A stretch of 64,000 nt of DNA from Heligmosomoides polygyrus polygyrus (GCA_947396885.1 OX377203.1:3596001-3660000), one strand, 5' to 3'; numbered from the stretch's first letter, positions 9,801 to 21,592 are shown. Notes: generated from the letters alone by a model not told the origin. Numbers and translations are program-made.

Positions 9801-10078
9801 CAAACATTCGGCTGACTTTGTTCTGCAGCTGGTGGATGCTGCTCGTGCCCTCCGGGCGCATCGTCGTCGTCGCTCATCTCATTCACGTCAAACGTTCCCT
9901 CTCTTCGGGACTTTTCGTTGCCGACGGCGGCGCCGATCGTTTGAAGAGACTTTTTCCAGCGGCGCCGGCCCATTCGACTCAGAATTGCCATCATCATCAT
10001 CGACTACAGGCCGTCGTTTCTCTGCCAGAACTGGAGGCTTTTTCGTGTCGATGGCGTTTCAGAGCTTTCGTGAGCACT
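9800..10078 (-). CDS. candidate charged exon, unrecognised
   Basis: On the minus strand two overlapping frames look protein-like. One encodes PVVDDDDGNSESNGP followed by a basic run RRRRRQRK. Downstream, in another frame, lies MSDDDDAPGGHEQHPPAAE ending at a stop near 9,800. The acidic-then-basic composition fits a nuclear or linker protein, and base composition here is more GC-rich than the flanks. No family is recognised. The frame change means either an intron, a frameshifted fragment or chance. A host exon is possible but unproven. Confidence 0.2.
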
Positions 10079-11793
10079 TTAGGGAACTCTTTTCCTATTT
10101 GAAGGCGTAGGTGCCTTTCTGCTCGGGCTTACTGGGCAATGAATAGATGAATAGAGTGCGTCGTGGAGATAACGCAGTTCATGAAGATCGTCTTCTGCAA
10201 TCGAGAATGGATTCATTTAAAGGAGCCTGAACGCACTGGGACGTTGTCTTGTCTCATATAAAGATGAAAGTGACGAAATATGTGTGGAGATACTATCGCT
10301 TGGTTAGTATTCCACGTCAGAGGGTACTTCAGCCAGGAATTCAGTAGCACTCCACGACTCTAGATAAAAGTAGAATGCGTGGCGCATCCAAAGCGGCACC
10401 AACAATTGTCCAGCGCCAATCTTGCTCCTTTATCCTTCAACATCGGCAGCCTAACCACCTGCTGAGGCCTTGCTGCCGAATTCGATAGTATCGATCAATA
10501 TTGATTGGACGACCATACTCTTTAGCTATTGTAAATGAAAGATATTCTTGTGGTTCCCTCTCCAGATGGAGGTATCCAGGCGGAAATTGACGCCATTATA
10601 TTGATCGATATTAATTGGCCGATCGATAAAGATTGCCGGTTGAGAACACTACCCATCGGGTGATATATTCGAGTGGCTTCCAATGTCAGATGGCTATTCA
10701 GGTCAGAACTGTCCCCCTATTGTGAAGTCTGCGCACTGGCCATTATGTTCGCTTGATTCCTTTTTCAGGCGGTCATTTGTAAACAAGGTCGATAAAATCG
10801 ATCGACATTGACTAGCCAATTCATGCTGTTTATCTGGCGTGAAATCTGTGCGTCGACTGTGGGTTGCTCCCCAAATGGCCACCTCTGGACTAGGACCGAT
10901 ATTGATTGGCCGATCAATAATGTTTGCTGGTTGTGAGGCCTACCCATCGGCCAATATGTTCGCGCGGTTCTCGCATTAAACAGCCATTTATGGCCAAACA
11001 ACAGTGTAATGATGGACCGATCGGTACTGTTTACTTCTCGTAAGGTTTTCCATCAGTCATCATATTCGCATGATCCCCTCGTTAGATCCGTTGGTTAGCC
11101 CCTGAGCCAGAATCAATATATCGACTGAGTACTTCAAGCGGCAGTTAATTTTGCGCGGACAGAGGGACAGACGCACACACTGGTGGATCATAGTGAGAGA
11201 AAATACGTTTTCCCATCCTTCGCCAAGATTTCTAAGAGCTGCTATGTTTCTGTGGTGTTTTTCGACCAGCTTCGACCACTAAAGATGCATCAAGTAAAGA
11301 AGCCAATTGCACGGCAGCTGACGTCAACCAGTGCGGCAGATTGATGACGGCATTGTACCCGTTTTTTTGTCCGCGAGGGTTTCTCAGGATAGCCATTATT
11401 TGTACTTGTGATCGATTGCTATGCGGTGATTAACACTCTTGCTCATTTGAAGCTGTTTTCTCGCAAGGGCTGCACTTTTCAGTAGTTTTTCAAATCGGAC
11501 TGCGTCATCCCGACTTCTTATTTGTCTGTTCTTCTTTAAGGTCTTCCTTTAGACACTTTTAAGGTTCGGATCTGTCAGGTACTCTTTAGCCTTCGCCCCA
11601 TATCCAGGTGATCATGTTCGTCGAAGGTTCACGGAACACATAGGATAGCGTCTCAGTGAGGGCCTTCCAGTTCCTTCCACTTTTCCTGCTCAGCAGTCAT
11701 TGATTCTACTTCAGAAGTAGCTCGCCGAATACTGAAATAACATGCCAGGTGCAGTCGATAATATGCGAGCAGAAAGCCGTCAAATTGGATCAC
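10079..11793. other. intergenic with degenerate tandem repeats
   Basis: No gene is seen. At about 10,470-11,060 diverged units share a phrase like GATCGATATTAATTGGCCGATC followed by GCCGGTTG and CTACCCATCGG, recurring roughly every 120-300 bp. A SINE core fragment (GTAGAATGC plus GTGGCGCATCC) is at 10,370-10,392. The TTAATTTTGCGCGGAC motif is at 11,147-11,162. Confidence 0.45.
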
Positions 11794-11815
11794 CTCAAAC
11801 TTGGGTATTTAAACC
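11794..11815 (-). repeat. solitary SL1-like sequence
   Basis: On the minus strand it reads GGTTTAAATACCC then AAGTTTGAG, matching the nematode SL1 leader at 21 of 22 positions. It is followed by GTGATCC, so a GT donor dinucleotide is present in the right place. No typical Sm-binding site (AATTTTTGG) is seen in the next 100 bases. It is either a degenerate SL RNA gene or the 5' end of a retroposed trans-spliced RNA. Confidence 0.6.
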
Positions 11816-12114
11816 TCTACGTTAACTTAAACAACGAACACGAATAGACACATCTAATGAAAAGCAGAGATAAATTCAAATACACAACAGGTAATTCGCA
11901 AATATCAATACAACGAAAGGCTTCAAACTATAGACTGATTAAATGAATAAGTCAAATACTCAGCATAACAAAGATCTGGAGATTGCTCCCCAATGTGAGC
12001 TCCAGCAATGCGCGTGCAAAGCCAAGTCCCCACGAAAGAGAGAACACCAGAGCACAAATTGAAGTAGACGGTCGAAAACCGAACAGAGAAGGGCATAAGG
12101 TCTAGTCGACCCGT
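11816..12114. other. intergenic, no gene seen
   Basis: AT-moderate sequence with short unrelated ORFs only. Nothing further can be supported. Confidence 0.4.
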
Positions 12115-12757
12115 TAGGCCCCATTTATAATTCTGACGCCGAGCAACACGGCGGCATTTAGGCCTATGGCCTATGTCATACCTTCGCTCACCCCGAGCGA
12201 AGGCGACGAACAGAGCGATGAGCGAAGTCTCTTCGCTAGCGTGAAGCTAGCGAATAGGCGCGCAGTTAATAGCGTTCTGTGCAGCTGCGTCGTAGCATCG
12301 CTACCGATGCTGCCCGACGCTCTGCTCAGCTCAGCGACGCGGTCGCATCGGTAGCGATGCCGTATCGCTCGAAAGTATGACACCCCGCTAGCGAGGCTTC
12401 GCTAGCGGTGGATCGGACAACTGCTACAGGCGTCTGCCCCTCCACAACGTCTGATACTGTCCCTTCCCCAATTATGTTAGTTGTCCATCGCCTTCGCTAG
12501 CGAAGAGCGATGGTATGACATAGGCCTATGTCATACCATCGCTCACCCCGAGCGAAGCCTAATGAAAGGCTCCCATATCGACTCATCGCTTCGCGCGATC
12601 GATATGGGAGCTTGTCATTAGGCTTCGCTCGGGGTGAACGGTGGTATGACAAAGGCCTTATAGTGGCCAAATTGATCGATCGCGCCGCTCGATCAATGTG
12701 GCCACAATACGTCGCGTCGCGTCGCGTCGCTCGGCGTCGAAGTATGAACGGGCCCTC
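12115..12757. mobile_element. nested stack of three palindromic elements
   Basis: The outermost element starts TTAGGCCCCATTTATAATTC and resumes after about 500 bp as GGCGTCGAAGTATGAACGGGCCC. Its interior halves, placed together, resemble the intact copy at 40,813-40,953. Inside are two elements with a different tip. One spans 12,166-12,522 (GGCCTATGTCATACC / GGTATGACATAGGCC). The other spans about 12,518-12,657, with CTCACCCCGAGCGAAGCC on the left, GGCTTCGCTCGGGGTGA on the right and a CCCATATCGA / TCGATATGGG inner stem. No coding content. Confidence 0.8.
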
Positions 12758-12895
12758 AGGGAGCGTTTATTGTGCGCGCAACGCGCGACGCGATATGATA
12801 AGCGCCCATATCGATTCATCGTGCGCACGATCGATATGGGGAGCCAAGCATAACGTCGCGTCGCGCGTCGCATGCACACAAAAACGATCCTTAAG
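12757..12895. mobile_element. palindromic element, CGTTTATTGTGCG tip
   Basis: The left arm is GCGTTTATTGTGCGCGC with CGCGCGACGCGAT. The right arm is GTCGCGTCGCGCGTC with GCACACAAAAACG. The inner stem is GCCCATATCGAT / ATCGATATGGGG around a CGTGCGCACG centre. It directly abuts the previous stack. Confidence 0.7.
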
Positions 12896-14160
12896 GTCCT
12901 GGCTATACTCCATCGCTGGCCATCTGCAGTGCGTCACTTGGCGTCGCGCTGTTTTGGAAGACGAGGAGCATTCTGAACAGCCGATGACGCCGTCACGTAA
13001 TTCCGCACAATTGTGTACTTGCAGACGCGTAATTGTGCACACATTTCCGGGTTCACCTCGGCTTCCTCAGTTTTCTTTACGTAGACGGCTTGAAACGGGA
13101 CAGGAATGGTCATGGAAAAAGCAAGAGCAACGAAAGGGTCATCAGCGACAAAAACAGAGAATTCACACAACGAAAAAGTGAAATTGAGCACCACTTAGCA
13201 TTAAAAATGCAAGAGAAACTCAGCTCCTGGAAAAGAAATCTCTTGGAATCTGGACCACTGATGAGACCTGAAGTATAGCGAAAAGTGTCGTGGATAAAGC
13301 AAAAAGAAGGAGAAAGACAGTGAATAGGAAGAAGGTCAATAAGAAAATAAAGAAATAATCATTGTTTAACGTTAAAAATGCAAGCGATACTCTCCTTCGG
13401 GTCGAAATCCGCCTTGCCCCTTACCAAACTGGTCGTATGCGACCTGAAACAGTACTGAAAAGGTTTCGAAGAAAGCAAAAACGAAACAAAAGACACCGTT
13501 GACGAAAAAATAAAGACCAAAGAACAAGAAAGGAAAGGAAGTGCGCGTCCATACTTCAAAGGACAACTGGAGCAGAAATACCGTGCCCCAATCCACCGCG
13601 ATCAATCACATCGCGCCAGTTTTGTGAGCGGCGCGATTTGAGGCCTTTGTTATACCACCGCTCACCCCGAGCGACGCCTAATGATATGCTCCCTGTTTAC
13701 CTTTTTACGAGCATTCGTGGACTATAGCAGAAGTTAACCATCAACCATACCCTGTTGCTGTTTGCTTTTGCAATGTAGGCGTCGTAAGTGCCGTTACCGG
13801 TTCAACGTGCCCATTAGACTAGTGTAAACGTACGCCCACTGAGTCACATTGTAGTGACACAGGGAAAAAAGGAAAGTGAACGCGTCGTTGACTCAGGTGA
13901 TCTCATACTGTAGGGTAAACTGAAGGACCACTCAAAGTGGTGGCTTGATCGATTATAGGCAGAAAGAACGGTTCGACGATACAGCGATCGTAGAACGCTT
14001 GAAGGGCCGAGGAATCCCATGCGAAAGGTGGCATTTGAGATAACAAACAACCTTGAACGTGCAGACAAACTCGCTATTGTCGACTGAAACCATTCACACT
14101 TGGGCGGACGGACGCACACGCAGACGTACGAACCAGATCATAGATTAGTCAAGACAAATC
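12896..14160. other. intergenic, repeat fragments
   Basis: No gene is supported. A left-hand fragment of the GGCCTATGTCATACC-type element is at 13,640-13,690 (GCTCACCCCGAGCGACGCC). A phrase TTAAAAATGCAAG occurs at 13,201 and 13,371. A GGCGGACGGACGCACAC stretch lies at 14,103-14,120. Confidence 0.4.
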
Positions 14161-15345
14161 TACAGGATGCGCCAAAATAACGGGTTGAGAGTCTGGTGTT
14201 TTCCTGTTCAAACGCATCAACCCCCAACACTAGGGCAATGGCGCCAATTGTTTCTGCACATCTTTTTGTACCGGTCAGTTTCCTCAGAGTTCAATTTGGA
14301 GCCATCAACCGTGTTCTGCACAATGTCAAACCAAAGAGCCACAATTTTGGACCTCCACCGTCGAGGAATGCGTCAGAGTGACATCGCTCGTTTGCTCGGT
14401 GTCGCTTAAACGACTCTTTCCAAAGCAATAATTCGGTACTAGGAGCTGGGCCATGGAGGTGACCTTCCAGGCCGAGGACGTGAGCGCATCGCCAACCCGT
14501 CCCGAATACGGAAAACCATCAAGAAGCGAGTTGACCGAAATCCGAAGACCCCATGAGGAAAATCGCTCGAGACATCGGTGTCAGCCCCTCTTCAGTGCGT
14601 TCTATAGAGAAGGACGAACTAGGTTTGAAGTCCTACAGGACCCTAAAAGTCTAGCTTCTAACGGACAAGAACAAGCGCGAACGGCTCTTTCAATGTGGCC
14701 AACTAAGGGTGTGGGCCGCAAGTCAAGGATGGGAACGGATACTCTTCACAGATGAGAAGCTGTTCGCCGTGGAGCAGAAGTACAACCGTCAAAATGACAA
14801 AAAGGCTCCGGACACCTTCTCTATCGTTGGACACTGCCAAAATTCACAATCGGTCATGGTATGGGGTGGAATTTGCGCCAGCGGCAAAGCACCCTTGCAC
14901 TTCGTGGACCGAGGAGTGAAAGCTAATCAAGATGTATACTGGCGTACTGCATACTATTCCTGAGGCTGTGATCCTTCCTTGGGCTCGACAGCACTTCGGC
15001 AACACGCGTTGGACGTTTCAACAGGACTCTGCACCAGCGCATAGAGCAAAGAACACGCAGGAGTGGTGCAAGGCCAACTTCCCCGAATTTATACCATCGA
15101 AGGAACGGCCCCCAAACTCTCCAGACTTGAACCCGATGGACTACAGCGTGTGGTCGATTTCGAAGTCGAGGACCTGTGCGGAAGTCACTGCAGTCTCGAG
15201 TCCTTGAAGCAACCCTTGCGCCGAGAGTGGGACCGTTTCTCTCCTGATGACCTGCAGCCCATCGCAGAAAACTTTGCGAAACGCACTCTGCATTCGCGCC
15301 AAGAGATGCCATTTCGAAACCAATCGGACATGATGTCGCTGTAAG
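14161..15345 (+). pseudogene. DD37D mariner-like transposase pseudogene
   Basis: The element starts at a TA with TACAGGATGCGCCAAAATAA, a terminal repeat I know from nematode mariner-like elements. The N-terminal helix-turn-helix is seen as ILDLHRRGMRQSDIARLLG. Later landmarks are VMVWGGICASGKAPL, FQQDSAPAHRAKNTQ with the second aspartate, and SPDLNPMDYSVW with the third. There are 37 residues between them, the DD37D signature. Several frameshifts and stops break it between 14,405 and 14,960. No convincing 3' terminal repeat was found, so the right end may be lost. It is inactive. Confidence 0.85.
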
Positions 15346-15419
15346 TGTATGTTGTTGTTATTTGTTGATTGTCCATCGAAATTCTCAGCCGTGTGATTTG
15401 GCACGGGTTCGGTTCCGAT

Positions 15420-16950
15420 GGGGAACCACTTCAATATCGGCCGTACCTTTTTGTCTTTGTGCGCAAAAAGCACAAAGAAATGTCTTTTCCTCCTCTTTTT
15501 TACAGTGCCCTTCAAACTGCATACTTTCAAAAATAAATCCGATATTTGGGATTAGCATCGAATGATCTATCCGATGAAGAGAAAGACGCCCAGTAAATGT
15601 CAAAAATGTTGATTCGATGAGCTACATTCTGGTCGCGTGGCAGACCCTCCTCTCTCGCGGGAGATAATTACACCCAAAGGTCACATTTTGAATCTAGCTC
15701 ATCGAACATTTCAAGCATTTGCTCGGCGTTTTTCACTTCATCGGATAGATCATTCGATGCTAAACCCAAATGTGGGATTTATTAGGTTGTCCCATAAGTC
15801 TTCGCCGTTTTTTTCAACGATTCACTGCAGATTTCGCCGCCGGTCTCCTGCATAGCGCTGCATAGCTTTCGAAAGAGAATAATTTGCTCTATCATAACAT
15901 GTATTGCATTTCTTTCTTGATCATGAACTTTGTCAATTTTTAGGTCGTTGAAGTGAAAAGTGAAAAAGTGAAAAAGTGGCCATCTGCGGAGTTGCTTCTC
16001 TCCGCTTAGGTTTGTAATTTTTTGCGCAGTTTTTTCGAGCATTTGGAAGGCAATGTACTGTTCCACAAGAATATGTGTTAGTGCTATCTGCTCATTTGTC
16101 CCTCATTGATTTTTAGGTCATCAAATTGGGACGTCCGAAGGAGGATGGTTATTTTTGCCGACAGCTCCTGCTCTGTGTTTGGACTTTTTGGGTTGGTGTT
16201 ATATGTCATTCGAAAGAGAATGTCTTGCTCTATGAGAATATATGTCGCGCTTATTGATTTCTTTTGAATATCAACAAAATGTCAAAAAAAGAAAAATCGT
16301 CTTCACCACAACTTCTTCTCCTTCTTCAGTTGTTGATATTTGACAGAAATTAGGGTGAGCCAATAAACACGACATAAATTCTTACTGAGCAAGGCATCCT
16401 CTTCCAAACGACATATAACACCAAGCAAAAAAGTCCAACCACAGAACCGGAGTTTTGGTAAAAATTCGGACAGAAAAGTCGGACGCCCCAATTTGATGAC
16501 CTAAAAAACAATAAGGGACAAATGAGCAAATAGCACTAACAAATATTCTTGTAGCACAGAACATTGTCTTCCAAATGCACGAAAAAACTGCGCAAAAAAT
16601 TACAAACCTAAGCGGAGAGAAGCAACTCCGCAGATGGCCACTTTCTCACTTTTTCACTTTTCACTTCAACGACCTAAAAATTGACAAAACTCACGATGAA
16701 AAAAGAAATGCAATACATGTTCTAATAGAGCAAATCATTCTTTTTCAAAGCTGTGCAGCGCTATGCAAGAGACCGCCGGCGAAATCTGCAGTGATTCGTT
16801 GAAAAAAACGGCGGGGACTTATGGGACAACCTAATATTTTTGAAAGTACGCAATTTGAAGGGCACTGTCAAAAAGCGGAGGAAAAGGCATCTCTTTGCGC
16901 TTTTTCCGCTCGAGACCAAAAGGAACGGCCAGCATTGTAAGACCGCTTCC
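15420..16950. mobile_element. foldback interrupted by a larger palindrome
   Basis: The left arm (about 15,420-15,540) contains GGCCGTACCTTTTTGTC and CAGTGCCCTTCAAACTGC. The right arm (16,838-16,950) contains the complements GCAATTTGAAGGGCACTG and GACCAAAAGGAACGGCC. The inner pair GGATAGATCATTCGATGC / GCATCGAATGATCTATCC is at 15,553-15,763. The 1,053-bp mariner-ended palindrome (15,782-16,834) is inserted at a TA in the right arm. It is related to the element at 9,550-9,800. Confidence 0.8.
15782..16834. mobile_element. 1.05-kb mariner-ended giant palindrome
   Basis: It starts TTAGGTTGTCCCATAAGTC and ends with the complement ATGGGACAACCTAA, flanked by TA on each side (15,780-15,781 and 16,835-16,836). 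Arms of about 500 bp are self-complementary throughout: GATTCACTGCAGATTTCGCC pairs with GGCGAAATCTGCAGTGATTC, and AAGCGGAGAGAAGCAACTCC mirrors its partner near 16,000. The centre lies near 16,310. The tips belong to the mariner class, but no transposase is encoded, so an enzyme supplied elsewhere would have to move it. Confidence 0.88.
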
Positions 16951-17064
16951 CTTGATAATCATCTAATGCTAGATGTGACCGGGCTGAGAGGTTTAAGCTA
17001 TCCTCTGGTTCGTTCTAGCAAATATAAAACGTACTTCGCTTCCTCTCCTCGTCCTAGTGTGCAA

Positions 17065-17236
17065 CCAGGGGTCGGATTCATCAACGACTTACATAACTTT
17101 AACAGAAAATTCACAGCGGAAAACTCAGGGAACACGGCTTATCGCTCACCATATCGCTTGGTAAGCCGCGTTATCTGAGTTTTCCGCTGTGATTTCTCTG
17201 TTGAAGTTATGTAAGTCGTTGATGAATCCGGCCACT
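17065..17236. mobile_element. MITE with GGCCGGATTCATCAACG tip
   Basis: The left arm GTCGGATTCATCAACGACTT continues with ACATAACTTTAACAG and CAGCGGAAAACTCAG. The right arm mirrors it with CTGAGTTTTCCGCTG and AAGTCGTTGATGAATCCGGCC. A central hairpin is GCTTATCGC / GCGATAAGC-like. The arms are much better paired than in the 4,971 copy and have different sequence. Confidence 0.85.
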
Positions 17237-18984
17237 GTTCCACTATGAATCCTTTCAATCGATATAATAGATTTTCGCTTAAAATTTTGAGGCTGTTTCT
17301 TATCTAAAGCTCACATTTGGGCTTCTTCGACGCTCAAAGCGTTGTAAAGTCGACGCATTCTTCAGCGGACCCTAATATTCCTGTAAAAAGCCGGCTTTAG
17401 AGTACGTCCCCAGGATGCAGAATATAGATATCAGTGCATTGTGTGCTTTGCTCGGGCATCAGCTCTAGTGAAGCGTTTCACGTTCACAAATAACCAGGTG
17501 TCAGCCGTCGCCGGAGGCATCAGATTACACACGGATGACGTAGACGCACCAGAATTCGGCTCAGCCGAAAAAGAGGTGACGCGCGGAACGGCTGGGTAGA
17601 GCAAGGAATAAGACTTCTTCAGTCATTGCTGGAGCAGATGTTATTCGATGGATGTATAACTCAGTCAATGCTGTTATAACAAAGGGCCAGAGCTCTTGAA
17701 ACTCCAGTGATCGACAGTTTAGAAGCCGGATGTTAGACACAAAATAGAAATAGCCTTGAAATTCTATGTGGAATCGGTATTATTGCAAAAAAAACTTTCA
17801 CGCTCGGACGGACGCACATTCAGACGTACGGACGAACACATGGAAGTACTTTGTGCTCAGAATAGCAGGCTATTATACGGATTAATGCTCCAGCCTGTTG
17901 TTCTGAATATAAATTGGCTATACCACGTCTGGCATCATGATGAGCATGCACAAAACGTTGACTGCGTTGAATATTCCAACCTATTTTTCTTCGCTGTCAT
18001 AGCAGACAGGCAGCCAAGCGCTTTCCTAGTTTGGTGGGACCATCCGAAACATGTGTGCAATACTGCGTAGGGATCGGGACGCCACGCGAAACACCTTCTG
18101 GTGCGCGCAATATTGCACAATGTGATCATTTGAAGTAAAAAACATAAATATTTTGAACGGAAATATGAGAAGGCAGTTGACGAAGCGACACCTACAAATC
18201 TACGAGGGTATAGTGTTCTGTCGTAAACTAGGCAAGTTGCTAAAAATTCGAAAAATATGAGTGAAAGCACTGCAATTCTTGTGAAAATGTGGAATATGTC
18301 GTGAAATTAAAAGCTTTACGGAGTATTGCCCACAATCAGAGTGGCCCCACCCAACTGGGAAGGCGTCATTGGCCATTAATCCATCGGCACCCTTTACGCA
18401 GCAGGACGTTGATATGTGTGGATTTTCGCTGTCCTCGTCCGCAAGATCGAATAAGTGTCTATTTTGAGACTTTGGTTGAATGTGATTTTAAAGTCATTTT
18501 TGGTACAGTATGGGTAGTGTCCCTGGGCGTGTCAAGTGGCAGTGCGCAAGAGAAGCGTGTGTGTGTGTGATTGGCTGCTCACATGTAAACGCCCAGAATC
18601 ACTTCTAATAATGACAGACATTTTTCTTACATTTCGATTATTTTTTGTGCAATAAAACAGGACAGCATATGAGGACCAGAATTTATAAATTGAGGGTAGA
18701 GCTTCAAAGTTGTCTGAAAATTTTAAAATTACAACGAAAAAAAAAATGAAAATGTGCAATACTACCCCAAGATTATGTTTGCGCTGCCATGCGGCGCGGC
18801 ACCACGATCACCGTAAATATCGATTTTTCGCGCCGCCCGATCGATGTCCAATCCGGCTATGGTGCTGTGCACAACTATGAACCGGGGCTAAGACTGTGAT
18901 GACCACGAAGTTAGCACACACATTCTGTATGACCCCACCGAAATAGTTAAGCGCCATTGCCCATTTACGCTGAACTAGACGACG
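17237..18984. other. intergenic, no gene seen
   Basis: Short ORFs here show no recognisable domains. A GGACGGACGCACATTCAGACG stretch is at about 17,800-17,820. A phrase AGTGTCCCTGGGCGTGT at about 18,516-18,533 has an inverted counterpart near 19,783-19,801. A partial palindrome with ATCGATTTTTCGCGCCGCCCG lies near 18,815. Confidence 0.4.
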
Positions 18985-19655
18985 TTCGTTGGAGAAAATA
19001 GCCCTAGTCGCGAATGTGGACAGCATTGGACGGTGGAAACACACCAGCCAATCAATCTCCGCCCCGCCACATCGGGCGGGCGCGTCATTCAGGGAGGATG
19101 TATACAGTCGGTGTCCCGATTAGCTGGCGTGTGTTCGGTCGGTGCTCTGATTGGTTATGATTGGCTGGCGCGTTCCTACCGCCCTAGCCCCAGTGATGTC
19201 CATATTCGCGACATTGTTCAAGGAAATTAGGGGCTGAATTTTGTCTTCGGCTTCTGGGGGTGCTGTTAATAAGTAGACCAGAGGGTGCTTTATCCATAGC
19301 ATCGGCGAGATGTCCCTGGCCGATCGTAATAGGTGGTGCTAAGGCGATTGGGAGATGGCGGCATTGGAACGTTCGTAAGAGAAAATGGTTCTAGTCGCGA
19401 ATGTGGGCAGCATTGGGAGGTGGGAACACACCAGCCAATCAATCTCGGCCGCATCGAACAGGCGTGCCATTCAGGGAGGGCGTGTATAGTCGGCATCCTG
19501 ATTAGTTGACGTGCGTCCGGTTGGTGCTCTGATTGGCTATGTTTGGCTTTCGCGTTCTCACCGCCCCAGACCCAATGGTGTCCATATTCGCGACATGGTT
19601 TAACGGAATTAGGTGCTGAATTTCGTCTCCGGCTTTTGGAGGTGATGTTAGTAAG
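18985..19655. repeat. tandem pair carrying two MITE-B copies
   Basis: Two units about 387 bp apart share flanks (GGAGAAAATAG / AGAGAAAATGG on the left, GAATTAGG and GCTGAATTT on the right). Each holds a MITE: 19,005-19,214 and 19,392-19,595. The MITE tip is TAGTCGCGAATGTGG with the inverted CCATATTCGCGACA. Each MITE contains the phrase TCTGATTGG plus CTATG or TTATG and TTGGCT. Other copies are at 28.7, 35.6, 36.9, 56.6, 60.4 and 60.9 kb. Confidence 0.75.
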
Positions 19656-20639
19656 TGACAAAAACCTTATCCAAACGTTGTCGATATGTCCTTGGCTGAT
19701 CATGATGGGCGATGCCAAGACGAAGCCAGCCAATCGCAGGCTCTGGTGGACAGCGAAAGAGGCGTGTGATTCGTCGACCCTCTTACACGCCCAGGGACAC
19801 TTCCCATGTAGTACCTTGTCTTTCTAAATTCTTTTTTTTTCGCCAGTTTTGGTATACTTCTATAGTTCAACGCTTTCCACCCTCGACTGAGACAATTCTG
19901 TGTCTGAAGAGGAACGCTGGAGGATAGCAGGCTGGAATGACACATTCTGGGCATGGCACGTACCACCCCGAAGACCGAGGCTAACGTCTCATCCTACGAG
20001 GATTTTCCCTAAAAACGTTCTTCTCCACAGAAGCTCATAAATCCTGGGGATAATTTGTTCAATGGTTCGGTGCCAGGCAAGATTCTCCCCTCCTTTCTAG
20101 GGAGCAGGGTTGGTTTGAATGCCTCGACTCTCCATTCTTTCCGAGAATCTTTGCGGGACCATTCGTCCTCTCATTCGGCTATATTCCTCGTTTTTCTCCG
20201 ACTCTTTGCAATCCAATGTGTTGAATTTTTTGATCCATGGCTAATATGACGCCCCTTCCTTCTACCCATTCACCTAAGGTTTCTGAAAGTTGACTGGAAT
20301 TCCGGAACAGGTTCTGAAGTGGCCTCAGTTGAGGAGACTTGAATTTTTCCTCAACAAAAACACAGGTGTCGTCTGCTTCCACTTCAAATTCTCCAAGTGG
20401 ACGGAGTACATGGCGCATACCAGGAACACATTGTCGGCGTAGAGCGCCTTCTTTAAAAATCTCGTGTTTAGATCTGAAGTAATCAAGCCATATAATTGCT
20501 GACTTCCTAGAATTCTAAGTAGTTCAAAACTGCTTGTTTTCGATTAGCAGGTCAGTTCTGGATGGTAGTAGATGTGTTGTTGACCTTCAAAAATGCCAAT
20601 AAATTTCAAAATTAATTTTTAAATCCAAAAATAGAGATT
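19656..20639. other. intergenic, no gene seen
   Basis: Only short unsupported ORFs. The inverted counterpart of an 18.5-kb phrase is at 19,783-19,801. Nothing else stands out. Confidence 0.4.
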
Positions 20640-21000
20640 TCACCCGCATCACCTCTCATTTCGTTGACGACCGATTTGTTCGAGGTAGCGCCATCACCGT
20701 CACCATTTGTCCCCGTCGTGTGCCAGAATAGCCCAGTGGACCGTCATTGCTCGGGGCGCGAAATACCCACTACTCAAGTTTTCCATGACGCGCTGCCGAG
20801 CATCCTGGTGTTCTTTTGCTGTCTCGTGAAATCCGGTCGGTTACAGCTCTCACTCACGACACCATAGTCAGAATAGATATCGATCGGGCAGCGCGAAGAA
20901 TCGATATCTGTGGCCATCGTGGTGCCGCGCTCATTGACGGCGCAAGTATAAACTAGGGCTAAGCGTGACTGGTCCACCTAAATTTCGATGACTCTACTTA
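20640..21000 (-). pseudogene. RTE LINE 3' relic with palindrome inserted
   Basis: The plus-strand sequence from about 20,650 (CGTTGACGACCGATTTGTTCG, GTGTGCCAGAATAGCCCAGTG) follows the 3' end of the RTE copy at 2.55 kb at reduced identity. A GGCTC-type palindrome (about 20,855-20,965, with ATCGATATC pairs and a GCAAGTATAAACTAGGGC tip) interrupts it. RTE-like sequence resumes as CCACCTAAATTTCGATGAC. It is an old, dead fragment. Confidence 0.65.
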
Positions 21001-21509
21001 GCGTTTTTGCTACTCGAATCTCAAGAAGAAGCAAAACGAAAAAGATATTTGTATAAGCAGAGATAGAAGCGGAGAAAAGAGTAAAAATTAAAAATTCGAA
21101 CAATTTGAGAACAAAATTATTTTTCTAGTTCTTAGCTTCAATATTGCGATTCTGAACACACTATGGCCAAGGTGTCTTCTAGAAAATTCCGCCCATTCTA
21201 CTATGCTTTTTGGCAAGGAGGCAGCCAGTCCATCTGTCCGTATGTCTGTCCGAGCGAAATTATTTGCCGCTCGAAGGAGATTGCAGCACGCCGCGCACAG
21301 ATTCAGAAACCGATCAGTATCGATTGATGTCCATGGATCAATATTATCGATTTTTCGTGCAGAGTCCACCGTTTTAATCCAAAATCTAACGAATATGGGA
21401 GCGATAGACAATGGTTGCGACATACAGACACATAAAAACTCAAGTTCTGTGCGGAAATCGATAATATCGACGAATTAGTCGGGACGAGGTCGATATGTTG
21501 ATCATGCGT

Positions 21510-21592
21510 TCTGTAATGTCGGGCTCTGCCGACTAGTACCAGATTCGTGTGAAGCGAATCTGGTACTAGTCGGCAGAGCCCGACATCACAGA
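21510..21592. repeat. near-perfect 38-bp hairpin
   Basis: The left arm (21,510-21,547) and right arm (21,555-21,592) are complementary except at one position, around a 7-nt loop TGTGAAG. The stem contains GTCGGGCTCTGCCGACTAG and TACCAGATTCG. No matching copy was noticed elsewhere in the window. Confidence 0.9.

Noticed and set aside
9275..10102. 275-aa plus-strand ORF
   Set aside because: It runs through two palindromic elements (9,236-9,360 and 9,550-9,800) and has no recognisable domain; open by chance.
18516..19801. 1.3-kb element with inverted AGTGTCCCTGGGCGTGT ends
   Set aside because: The two phrases are inverted, but match only about 17 bp, with no further arm pairing or duplication seen.
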